A stretch of DNA of 64,000 nt from Streptomyces griseiscabiei. GTDB taxonomy: Bacteria > Actinomycetota > Actinomycetes > Streptomycetales > Streptomycetaceae. The first letter of the stretch is position 1; the number at the start of each line of letters is the position of its first letter. Positions 8,496 through 17,000 of the stretch are shown piece after piece. The DNA lies in the NCBI RefSeq assembly GCF_020010925.1, contig NZ_JAGJBZ010000003.1, positions 1,116,001 to 1,180,000 on the forward strand. The letters run 5' to 3'. A program made the translations under genes and the position numbers. The notes below the pieces were generated by a model, which saw only the letters and a program-made list of their open reading frames with translations, searched no databases and was not told the origin of the DNA.

Positions 8496-10958
8496 GTGGC
8501 GACCTTGGCACGGTGGTGCTACGGGCACCGGCTGGTGGTCCTGTTGCTGTGGGTGGGGACCGTGTTCGGCGTCGGCTTCGCCGGCACGAGCGCGGGCACG
8601 GACTACGCGAATGTCTTCTCCCTCCCCGACACGGACTCCAAGCACGCGTACGACCTGATGGACAGGGCCTTCCCGGAGCGCGCGGGCGACACCGACACGG
8701 TGGTGTGGAAGGTGGCCGAGGGGTCGGTGGACGACGACTCCGTACGCTCCCGGATCGAGCCCGCGCTGGCGGAGATCGGCCGGATGGCGGGCGTCGGGGA
8801 CGTGACCAGCCCCTACGACGAGGGGGACCGGGCGGGCGGCGGCGCCGGGGTCGGCCGGGACGGGACGATCGCCTACGCCCAGGTGACCTTCACCGAGCAG
8901 GCGAACTCCGTGCCGAAGGGGCTCCTCGACGACGTCATCGAGACCGCCCAGGGCGCCGAACGGGACGGTCTCCAGGTCGAGTTGGGCGGGCAGGCGATCG
9001 CGCGGGCGCAGGAGGCCTCGCAGGGCACCTCCGAGGCGGTCGGCATTCTCGCGGCGGCCGTCGTCCTCTTCCTCGCGTTCGGTTCGCTCTTCGCGATGGT
9101 GCTGCCGATCGTCGTGGCGGTCGCCGGGGTCGGCACCGGCATGATGGCCACGGCCCTGCTCAGCCATGTCACGAACATCCCGGACGTGGCCCCGCTGCTC
9201 GGCTCCCTCATCGGCCTCGGCGTGGGCATCGACTACGCCCTGTTCATCGTCACCCGGCACCGGCGCGGCATCCTGCGCGGCATGAAGCCGGAGGAGGCGG
9301 CCGTCACCGCGCTCAACACCTCCGGGCGCGCGGTGCTGTTCGCGGGCGGCACGGTCTGTATCGCGCTGGCCGGGATGCTGGTGATGAACCTCCGCTTCCT
9401 CGACGGCGTCGTCATCGCGACCTCGCTGACGGTGGTGCTCAGCGTGCTGGCCGCCGTCACCCTGCTGCCGGCCCTCCTCGGCGTCCTCGGCCCGCGCGTC
9501 CTCAGCCGCCGCCAGCGCCGCCGTCTCGCGGCCACCGGCCCCGAACCGGAGTCGACGACCGGCCTCGCGGCGCGCTGGTCGGCCTACGTCGAGCGCCGCC
9601 CGCGCTCCACCGCCGTCCTCGCCCTCGTCGTCATGCTGGTCCTGGCGATCCCGGTCCTGTCGATCCGCCTCGGCACCTCCGACCAGGGCAACCACCGCGA
9701 CACCACGACCACCCGCGAGGCCTACGACCTCCTCGCGGAGGGCTTCGGCCCCGGCTTCAACGGCCCCCTCCAGGTGGTCGTGGACGGCACCGACACCGAC
9801 GCGCTGGTCGCGCGCATCGCGTCCACGCGGGGCGTCGCCCAGGTGGCCGCCGTACCACCCGCGAACGGTGTCACGGTGATCCAGGTGGTCCCGACGACGT
9901 CCCCGCAGGCGGAGGCGACGGACCGGCTCATCGACCGGCTGCGCGAGGACGTCATCCCGGAGTCGGGGTTGGAAGCGCATGTGGGCGGGGTGACGGCGGT
10001 GTCGAAGGACTTCGCCTCGGTGACGGGGGAGCGCCTGCCCTACTTCATCGCGACGATCATCGCCCTGGGCTTCCTGCTCCTGCTGGTCGCCTTCCGCTCG
10101 CTGCTCGTGCCGCTGACGGCCGCGGTGATGAACCTGGTGGCCGCCGCCGCGTCCTTCGGTGTGCTGGTGGCGATCTTCCAGTGGGGCTGGGGGACGGAGT
10201 TGCTCGGCATCGGCAAGGAGGGCCCGATCGCGGCCTTCCTCCCGGTCATCATGCTCTCGCTCCTCTTCGGCCTCTCCATGGACTACCAGGTCTTCCTGGT
10301 CAGCCGGATGCACGAGGAGTGGGTCCACACCAAGGACAACGCCCGCGCCGTCCGCGTCGGTCTCGCCGAGACCAGCCGGGTCATCAACTGCGCGGCCCTG
10401 ATCATGATGTGTGTCTTCGGCGCGTTCGTGCTGAGCGGGGAACTGGAGGCCGCGATGGCCGGCATCGGCCTGGCCGCCGCGGTCGCCCTGGACGCGTTCG
10501 TCCTCCGTACGGCCCTCGTCCCGGCCGTGATGCATCTGCTGGGGAAGGCGAACTGGTGGCTGCCGGCCGGGCTGGAGCGGCGGTTGCCGCATCTGGCGGT
10601 GGAGCCGGGGGAGGAGCTTGCGGCGGTCGCGCCGCCGGTCGGCTGGCACGGTCCGGCTTCCGTGATCCACGGTTTCGTCCGCACGGCGGAGGGCGAGGCG
10701 GTCGAGGGCGCGGAGGTGACGCTGCTGTCGCGGGGTGGGCGGGAGCTCGACCGGGTGACCTCACTGGCGGACGGCTCGTACATCGTCGCGGTACCGGGCC
10801 CGGGGCCGTATCTGCTGGCGACGACCGCACCGATGTCCGCCTCGCGCGCCCGTCAGGTGACCGTGGGGGAGGAGCCGCTGGTGTACGACGTGGAGGTGGC
10901 GGGGGTGGCCGAGGGGGAGGTGGACGTGGTCGGCCAGCTCACGACAGACCGGCCTTGA
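8496..10958 (+). CDS. MMPL-family transporter with C-terminal carboxypeptidase-regulatory-like domain
   Basis: An 820-aa RND-type lipid/drug exporter. Two homologous halves each carry an external domain and a block of helices. The first block includes VGILAAAVVLFLAFGSLF and the MMPL motif GLGVGIDYALFIVTRHRR; the second includes LLFGLSMDYQVFLVSRMHEEW. After the last helix the chain continues with about 100 residues (from about 715) that look like a CarboxypepD_reg/Ig-fold domain: HGFVRTAEGEAVEGAEVTL, then TSLADGSYIVAVPGPGPYLL. GGAG at 8484-8487 supports GTG 8496 over a TTG at 8490. The 3' end overlaps the convergent Uma2 gene by 20 bp. Confidence 0.92.
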   Translation: MATLARWCYGHRLVVLLLWVGTVFGVGFAGTSAGTDYANVFSLPDTDSKHAYDLMDRAFPERAGDTDTVVWKVAEGSVDDDSVRSRIEPALAEIGRMAGVGDVTSPYDEGDRAGGGAGVGRDGTIAYAQVTFTEQANSVPKGLLDDVIETAQGAERDGLQVELGGQAIARAQEASQGTSEAVGILAAAVVLFLAFGSLFAMVLPIVVAVAGVGTGMMATALLSHVTNIPDVAPLLGSLIGLGVGIDYALFIVTRHRRGILRGMKPEEAAVTALNTSGRAVLFAGGTVCIALAGMLVMNLRFLDGVVIATSLTVVLSVLAAVTLLPALLGVLGPRVLSRRQRRRLAATGPEPESTTGLAARWSAYVERRPRSTAVLALVVMLVLAIPVLSIRLGTSDQGNHRDTTTTREAYDLLAEGFGPGFNGPLQVVVDGTDTDALVARIASTRGVAQVAAVPPANGVTVIQVVPTTSPQAEATDRLIDRLREDVIPESGLEAHVGGVTAVSKDFASVTGERLPYFIATIIALGFLLLLVAFRSLLVPLTAAVMNLVAAAASFGVLVAIFQWGWGTELLGIGKEGPIAAFLPVIMLSLLFGLSMDYQVFLVSRMHEEWVHTKDNARAVRVGLAETSRVINCAALIMMCVFGAFVLSGELEAAMAGIGLAAAVALDAFVLRTALVPAVMHLLGKANWWLPAGLERRLPHLAVEPGEELAAVAPPVGWHGPASVIHGFVRTAEGEAVEGAEVTLLSRGGRELDRVTSLADGSYIVAVPGPGPYLLATTAPMSASRARQVTVGEEPLVYDVEVAGVAEGEVDVVGQLTTDRP

Positions 10959-11526
10959 GTAGACGCTCGACGTCGAGTACGACCTTGCCACCCACGGACT
11001 CGGGGAGCGTGACCAGCTCCCCGGGGATGTGGATGCCGTGCTTCGCGTAGCTTCCGCGCGCCGGCTCGGTGAGCACGTGGAGGCGCTGGTGCTTGCGGTC
11101 GATGATCACGTAGACGGGGACGCGGGCTTTGGCGTAGTGCGTGACCTTGGTCTGAAGGTCCGTCTTCCAGTTGCTGGAGGTGACCTCCATGACCAGGCGG
11201 AAGCACATCGGGTCGTAGCAGCTGTTCTCCACCAGGTGATCACGGTAGTCGTCGTCGACCACCGACAGATCGGGGATGGCGTAGTCCTCCGGGCCGCTGG
11301 GCAGCCAGAGACCGATGCCGGGGAGCGCACGTACGAGGCCCAGACTCATGAAGGGGGCTGCGAACAGCATCAGCGCCTCGGAGTGAGGGCCGTCCGGTGC
11401 TGGGCTCACGAGGATCTGGTCTCCGATGATCTCGACGCGGAGGCCCGGAACGCTCTCCATGATGTGGTTCGCCTCGGCGATCAGCGCCCGCTCCTCGTGC
11501 GACCGCTCGACAGCTGCTGCGGACAT
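10939..11526 (-). CDS. Uma2-family (DUF820) restriction-like endonuclease
   Basis: A 195-aa protein of the Uma2/DUF820 family, a PD-(D/E)XK-fold group expanded in Streptomyces and cyanobacteria. Candidate catalytic residues are the D of AIPDLSVV, the E of LVMEVTSSN and the following KTDLQTKVTHYAKARVPVY segment, then VIIDRK. GGGAGG six bases before the ATG at 11526 fixes the start over an in-frame ATG 36 bases upstream. It stands alone and its biological role is unknown. Confidence 0.85.
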   Translation of the reverse strand: MSAAAVERSHEERALIAEANHIMESVPGLRVEIIGDQILVSPAPDGPHSEALMLFAAPFMSLGLVRALPGIGLWLPSGPEDYAIPDLSVVDDDYRDHLVENSCYDPMCFRLVMEVTSSNWKTDLQTKVTHYAKARVPVYVIIDRKHQRLHVLTEPARGSYAKHGIHIPGELVTLPESVGGKVVLDVERLLKAGLS

Positions 11527-11616
11527 CAGGTGCCTCCCATGGGCTGGTGTCGAGACCATCATGGTAAGCAGGCGCGGTGAGGGATGTCCCGTTCGATCCC
11601 GTTCACCCGAAAGTGA

Positions 11617-12426
11617 TCATTCCGCCGCCCGCCCCCTGTCCCCCGGATCCGGCAGCACCTTCGTCATCCCCGGCAGGAAGTCCGTGAACAGCTCGTGCAC
11701 CTCGCGGACCAGCGGGCGCAGGGCCCGGAACCGGGCCAGCGAGACCCCCCGGGTCGTCAGCCGGGCGCCGCGCTCGGCCAGCCGGTAGCTGCGGGCGCGC
11801 CCCTCGCTGCGGTCGAAGACCCAGTACAGGACGAGCCCCATCAGGGAGAGCCACATCAACTCCGGGAGGATCTCCCGGAGTTCCTCGGGGACCTTGGCCT
11901 TGGACCCGGCGAGGATCTCGCGGTGGATGGCGATGGACTCCGCGCGCGGCCCCTCCGACTCGGGGGAGAAGGGGCTGAGCGGGCTCTCCGGATCGGCCGC
12001 GTTCTTGAAGAACTGCGCCGCGAACTCGTGGTACGGCTCCGCCACGTCCAGCCACGCCTTCAGCACCCCGGCGATCCGCGCCTCCAGATCCTTCTCCCGC
12101 TCCAGCACGGGCCGCACCGCCGCGAGGTGCTCGGCGCCGATCCGGTCGTAGAACCCCTGGATCAGGTGTTCCTTGCCGGCGAAGTAGTAGTACGCGTTCC
12201 CGACGGAGACCCCGGCCTCCTTGGCGATGGCCCGCATCGTCGTCTTGTCGTACCCGCGCTCCTGGAAGAGCCGCAGCGCGGTCTGAAGGATCAGCGCGCG
12301 GGTCTGCTCGGACTTGGCGGTGCCCTTGGGCCCGGGCTGCTCCGCGTCGTCCCGGGGGCGGGCCGCCCCCGCGTCGGGCAGGTCGGCGCCGGGCTCTGGG
12401 CTGGGGTTGTCGTTCAGTGCGGCCAC
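11617..12426 (-). CDS. TetR-family transcriptional regulator
   Basis: A 269-aa TetR-type repressor. After a 40-residue low-complexity leader rich in Pro, Glu and Asp there is a typical TetR helix-turn-helix: ALILQTALRLFQERGYDKTT, then MRAIAKEAGVSVGNAYYYF and AGKEHLI. The C-terminal ligand domain is not one I can tie to a specific effector. The GTG start lies 9 bp after the DCC-protein stop on the same strand, so it is the third gene of an operon whose promoter carries two TGAAC-N2-GTTCA palindromes. Autoregulation through those sites is a reasonable inference. Confidence 0.9.
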   Translation of the reverse strand: MAALNDNPSPEPGADLPDAGAARPRDDAEQPGPKGTAKSEQTRALILQTALRLFQERGYDKTTMRAIAKEAGVSVGNAYYYFAGKEHLIQGFYDRIGAEHLAAVRPVLEREKDLEARIAGVLKAWLDVAEPYHEFAAQFFKNAADPESPLSPFSPESEGPRAESIAIHREILAGSKAKVPEELREILPELMWLSLMGLVLYWVFDRSEGRARSYRLAERGARLTTRGVSLARFRALRPLVREVHELFTDFLPGMTKVLPDPGDRGRAAE

Positions 12427-12435
12427 GGGCAGAGC

Positions 12436-12954
12436 CTAACGAGTCGCGCAGGTACCGGTGTCGCAGCCGCCGGGAGGCCGGTACACCCACCCGTACCGCC
12501 GGTCGTACGCCCATCCCGTCAACTCGGCCCCACCGCTCCCGCAGCCCGAGCCGGGCTGCCGGTGGGCGCCCCGCCACTTCGCGGCGGTGAGTACGGCGGT
12601 GCGCGCGAGCCTGGCCCCCGCCGGGGTGCTCAGCCGGTGCGCGAGCGGGCGGTGCTCACGCAGCGCCCACAGACACACGATCCAGGCGGCGGACCCCCGG
12701 TACACCTGCCCGCCGTCCCCCACGATGGTGATCTCCTCCAGCGTCGCCCCGTGGTCGAGCGAGGGAAACAGCCGCCGCGCCTCCTCGGACCCCGCCGCCA
12801 CGAACCCCAGCGGCACCAACTGCCGCTGCCGGCCCAGCCACTGCCGCAGGAAGGCGCACAGCCCGCACCCGGCGTCGTACAACACCGTGAGCCCGAGGAC
12901 CGGGACGCGCTCGGCGCCCCGGTCCTCGGTGGCCGCCCCGGCCGTGGTGGTCAC
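12436..12954 (-). CDS. DCC-family (DUF393) thiol-disulfide-oxidoreductase-like protein
   Basis: A 172-aa protein with the DUF393 signature near the N-terminus: TVLYDAGCGLCAFLRQWL, a thioredoxin-like C-x-x-C loop. It continues through the family's GSEEARRLFP and GSAAWIVCLWAL segments. The GTG at 12954 overlaps the stop codon of the upstream membrane-protein gene (GTGA), which settles the start. The C-terminus is Cys/Gly-rich (GSGCGSGG, GGCDTGTC). DCC proteins are proposed redox proteins without a firm substrate; coupling to a small membrane protein suggests a membrane-linked redox role. Confidence 0.85.
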   Translation of the reverse strand: MTTTAGAATEDRGAERVPVLGLTVLYDAGCGLCAFLRQWLGRQRQLVPLGFVAAGSEEARRLFPSLDHGATLEEITIVGDGGQVYRGSAAWIVCLWALREHRPLAHRLSTPAGARLARTAVLTAAKWRGAHRQPGSGCGSGGAELTGWAYDRRYGWVYRPPGGCDTGTCATR

Positions 12955-13358
12955 ACCCGCCCCGCCGGAGCGACCCAGCCCTGCGGCGGGACCGGCGGCA
13001 GCTGCTCCCGTTCCATGACGCCCCGCCGCCGGAACTTGTTCAGCACGAACACGTTCCCCAGGTGCAGCGCCCCGAGCACGAGCAGCACCACACCGAGCTT
13101 CGCCGCGACCTCCTCGAACACCTCGCGCGGGCTGCTGACGGCGCCGTCCGCGTTCAGATACAGCGCCACGAAGCCCAGGTTCACGAGATAGAACCCGACC
13201 ACGAGCAGGTGGTTCACCGCGTCCGCGAGCTGCTCGTTCCCCCGCAGCACATCCGCGAGAAAGATCCGCCCGTTCTTGCTCAACGTCCGCGCCACCCACA
13301 CCGTCAGCCCCACGCCGACCAGCAGATAGATGACATACGCGACGACCGTGAGGTCCAT
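12951..13358 (-). CDS. four-helix integral membrane protein
   Basis: A 135-aa protein with predicted membrane helices at VVAYVIYLLVGVGLTVWVA, HLLVVGFYLVNLGFVALYL and LGVVLLVLGALHLGNVFVL, and a soluble tail ending PPVPPQGWVAPAGRV. The ATG at 13358 follows a G-rich GGGGTGGGGG segment; an in-frame start 36 bases upstream would fall inside the operator palindrome. It is the first gene of an operon with the DCC protein and TetR genes. I do not recognise a named family. Confidence 0.8.
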   Translation of the reverse strand: MDLTVVAYVIYLLVGVGLTVWVARTLSKNGRIFLADVLRGNEQLADAVNHLLVVGFYLVNLGFVALYLNADGAVSSPREVFEEVAAKLGVVLLVLGALHLGNVFVLNKFRRRGVMEREQLPPVPPQGWVAPAGRV

Positions 13359-13380
13359 GCCCCCACCCCTTCCGGGATTC

Positions 13381-13437
13381 CTGAACACGTTCAAATGCTC
13401 TGGGTGAGACTGTATCCCTGTTTTTGAACGTGTTCAA
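13381..13437 (-). promoter_or_regulatory. promoter with paired TetR-type operators
   Basis: Reading on the minus strand, TTGAAC (13437-13432) and TACAGT (13414-13409) are separated by exactly 17 bases, a good -35/-10 pair for the membrane protein-DCC-TetR operon. Two copies of the palindrome TGAAC-N2-GTTCA flank the core: 13425-13436 overlaps the -35 box and 13382-13393 lies downstream of the expected transcription start. Their placement would let a repressor block both polymerase binding and clearance. Confidence 0.7.
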
Positions 13438-13465
13438 GCGGGGGGTGTCCCTTGCGGAACGGAGA

Positions 13466-13921
13466 TCATCCGGTACGGGCCAGCTCCGGCCGCTTGCTGT
13501 AGTCCGTGAGCCCGATGACGTTCCCCCAGGGGTCGGCGAACTCGACGGTCCACCCGGTGGCGACGGAGAACGGCGCGTCGAGCGGCGCCACCCCGGCCGC
13601 CGTGAGGGCCCGCGCGGCGGCCCGCGCGTCGGGTACCTCCAGCCACACCCGCGCGGACGCCCACGCCGGCGGCCGCTGCCGCAGCTCCTCCTCCACCCGC
13701 AGCAGTAGCCCCGGCGTCTCCTTGCCCACCTTCAGCCCCGCGATCCCGGCCTCGTCCAACCGGAACCCCACGTCGAAACCGGCCCGCTCGTAGAAGGAGA
13801 CGGCCTCACCTAGATCGCCGACGGGGAGGAGGATGTTGTCGAAGCCGAGCAGCTCGTACGACTCGTGCGGCTCGCGTGACGCGTGCGACATGTGTGACGG
13901 ATATGACTCTTTGTCTGACAT
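13466..13921 (-). CDS. VOC-superfamily (glyoxalase/bleomycin resistance-like) protein
   Basis: A 151-aa protein of the vicinal oxygen chelate fold. It shows two beta-alpha-beta units: GFDNILLPVGDLGEAVSFYE with AGFDVGFRL, then ARVWLEVPDARAAARAL followed by WTVEFADPWGNVIGLTDY near the C-terminus. Metal-ligand candidates include the E of VEFADPWGN, but the usual N-terminal His is not obvious, so enzymatic activity is uncertain. The ATG at 13921 sits inside a TCTGAC-N5-GTCAGA palindrome. A Met 10 residues in (MSHASREPHE) is an alternative start. Confidence 0.8.
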   Translation of the reverse strand: MSDKESYPSHMSHASREPHESYELLGFDNILLPVGDLGEAVSFYERAGFDVGFRLDEAGIAGLKVGKETPGLLLRVEEELRQRPPAWASARVWLEVPDARAAARALTAAGVAPLDAPFSVATGWTVEFADPWGNVIGLTDYSKRPELARTG

Positions 13922-13930
13922 GTCGTCAGA
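13914..13930. promoter_or_regulatory. palindrome over the VOC gene start
   Basis: TCTGAC-N5-GTCAGA is a perfect 6-bp inverted repeat covering the start codon of the VOC gene. A repressor site or a leaderless start region are both possible. Confidence 0.35.
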
Positions 13931-13996
13931 TTAGAGCGTCGGTCGGCGTGACTGCGGGAGCGACAGCGCGCCTGCGCGGTCGGGGGAGGGGTACGA

Positions 13997-14038
13997 GAAA
14001 GGGGCCGAACCGCGGCTTTCCGCGGTTCGGCCCCTTTC
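13997..14038 (-). terminator. perfect 19-bp hairpin terminator
   Basis: GAAAGGGGCCGAACCGCGG pairs perfectly with its complement around a 4-nt loop. On the minus strand it lies 17 bp after the stop of the FG-GAP gene and is followed by a short T-containing segment, so it probably ends that long transcript. Confidence 0.85.
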
Positions 14039-14054
14039 CCTGTGCTCGCTGTGG

Positions 14055-17000
14055 TCAGCCGATGGCGATGCGGGTCTTCCAGTAGCTCGCGGGAGCCACG
14101 ATCTCCGTACCCGAGCCCGCCAGGACAGCCTTGCCACCGGCGTAGAAGCGGACCGAACCGTCCGAACGCACCGTCCAGACATCGGGAACGGTGTCCCCGT
14201 TCGCGTCCGGGGTCCCGATCAGCAGCGGGATGTTGGCGTTGGACCAGCCGGCGGAACCGTACTCGAGGTCGGTGCCGCCGGAGGAGTCGGCGCCGGAGGA
14301 CAGGGAGTCCAGGTCGGTGCCGCCACCGCTCGCCGCCTTGCCCTTGCGGAGCATGAGCTGGGCGTGGACGTCCGTGCGGTACACCATGTCCGTCACACCG
14401 TCGCCGGTGATGTCCAGGACGGTGACGATGTCGCGCTCGGTCCAGGCGGATGCCGACAGGCGTGTCGCCTGGTCGATGGTGGCGCCGTGGTAGCCGGTGA
14501 AAGCCCAGAGTTCGTCGCCCGAGGTGGCGAAGAAGTCGGTACGGCCGTCGCCGGTGGCGTCGCCCGTGGACACGATCTGCGTCAGCGAGGACGGGCTGGG
14601 CGCCCCCTCGGGCAGCAGGATCTCCACGCGCTTGTCGATGTTGACGGCGCCGTAGCCGTCGCCGGGATACACCCACAGCTTGCCGCCGACGCGCACCACC
14701 AGGTCCTGGAGGCCGTCACCGCCGTAGATGTCCCCGTTGTGGGTGATCAGAGCGCCCTTGAAGTGGCCGGAGGGCGCGGCGACATACGGTGGCAGGTCGT
14801 CGCCGTTCGGATCCTTGGCGGGATTGGACCGATAGGCACCGGTCATCGAATAGTCCAGGTCGCCGGAGCCCTTGGTGAGGTCGTTGGTGGCCTGGGAGGG
14901 GTAGAGGGCCAGGTTGCCGGCCTCGGTGACGACCATCAGGTCCGGGAGCTTGTCCCCGGTGAAGTCACCGGGGGAGTCGGCCTGGTCACGGGGGCTGACG
15001 TAGAAGAAGTACTTGGTGGGTTGCGATACGTTGCCCGCGCCGTCCACGGTCCGTACGTACAGGACGTTGGGACCGGCGGTGGGCGGTTTGGCGTTGGCCA
15101 GGGTCGCACTGACGGTGGTCGCGGTACCGGCCTTCCGTTCCAGCTGGAAGGGATAGCTGGGCGCGTTGAACCCGTATTCGTACCGCACGACATCCGTGTT
15201 GAGCGCACGCACGGTGAAGGCTCCTGCCGTGCCGAACTTCTTGGTGCTCCACTTCGCGTCGTCGGCGCCACTGCCGAAGCCGTTCTCGTCGGTGTCGGCG
15301 TTGGGGAAGTCCGTGGAGCTGACCTTGGGTGATTTCGGAGCGGCCGTGTCGAGGACGAAGCGGCACGGTGTCTTGGCCGGGGAGTAGGGGGAGGACGATC
15401 CCGCGTCGTCCCAGGCTCGCACCCGCCAGGAGTAGAGCGTGCCGTTGGTCAGCTTGCTGGTGGCGAACTCCTTCGTCGTCCTGAGCGCCGTGTCTTTGTC
15501 CGATCCCACGGACACTTTGCCGGTCGCGCCGAGGAGGTCACCCGTCGTCGCCCACTTGCCGTGCGGCCACAGGTCGAAGTCGAGGTACTCGAGGTTCTTG
15601 TCCTTGTCGGACGCCTTCGCGGTGAACGTCAGACTTCCCGATCCCATCCGGGCGTACGGCTGGGTGGTGGTGCATTTCGCGTCGGGGCCGAGGTCGAGTG
15701 AGGTGGGAGCGCTCGGCTTGCGGTTGTAGACGAGTTCGAGCACAGGCGGATACTCGCCGTTGGCCTGGAACTTCTTCCATGCGTACTGCGAGTTCTCATC
15801 CCGGGCGCGCATGCCGAACGTGATGCTGTCCCGGCCTTCGTCCGCCTTCTTCTGTGCGGCCGACCGCACGTTGAAGGCCTCCCAGGCATCCCGGCAACCG
15901 GACTTGTAGCCGTGTGCGAAGCTCTTGGTCGTGATCTTGTTGCCGTCGTGCAGCTTGGGCGCGTTCTTCCAGTTCGTGCGCCCGTTGACCTTGCCGGTGA
16001 GGTGCACGCTCATCGAGCGGGCGCTGCACGACCAGGAGTACGTCTCCAGCATGTACAGCTTCGCCGACTCGATCTTCGTGCCCTTGAGGTCCTTGTCGAA
16101 GTCGATGTTGAAGTAGGAGCGCGAGGTGCCCCAGGTGTCCGACTCGAAGCCGACCCGGGCCTCGTGCGTACCGCCCTTGTTGAAGCCCTTGCCGTTGTAG
16201 AACGTCGCGTTGGGGTGCCGGCTGTACGCGGTGGTCCAGTCCTGGATGTGCTTCGTCACCGACGGGTCGACGAAGACCGGGTACGTGGTGGCCGGGTCGT
16301 CGAGGAAGTCCTGGTCGGGTGTGAGGAGCCAGTTCGACCCGCGGAGGTCGGTCTCGACGAGTTCCCCCCGGGAGTCGGGGGAAGGACCGTCGAGACCTGG
16401 CAGGCCGAGGGTGGCGGCCGAGCCGGTCTGCGAGGGCTCGGGCGTCGGCTCGGCGGGGGCGGTCGGTGGGGGAGAGTCAGAGGGAGTGGGGGCGGGGCCG
16501 TCGGTGGCCACCGGGAGTTCCTCGGGGTCCGGGTCGAACTGCTCGTCGGTCTCCACGAGTTCTTCTTCACCGGCGGTCGCGTCGTCGCTCGGTGAGGGTG
16601 CGGAGGAGTCGACGGGGTCCGGGCTCTCGGAGTCGGTCGGCTGGGCGGAGGCGCCGACCGAACCGTCGGTGACCGCCGGAGCGCCGCTGCTGTCCCACAT
16701 CAGGGGCGTCGGCGACAGCGCGACCTCTTCGCCGTCCGCGTCCTCGGCGGCGAGGACGCCGGTGATCGGATTCAGCCGGAACGACAGGTCCGCCGACGTG
16801 ATCCCGTAACTGAGCTGCTCGGCGCGAGGGTCGGCCGCGGCCTGTCGGTTCTTGAGGACGAGCAACTGCGCGAAGCCGTCGTCGTCGGCGGTGAGGACCA
16901 GATCGGCACCCGGGAAGATCTCCGGGTACAGGGCCCGGGAACCGTCGATGATCGGTGCGGGGACCGCGCCGGGCCAGGTGAGATGGATGTCGTGGCCGTC

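Noticed and set aside
8331..10670. 779-aa minus-strand open frame
   Set aside because: It lies entirely opposite the MMPL gene, has an Arg/Asp/His/Gly-rich composition without domains, and is a high-GC shadow.
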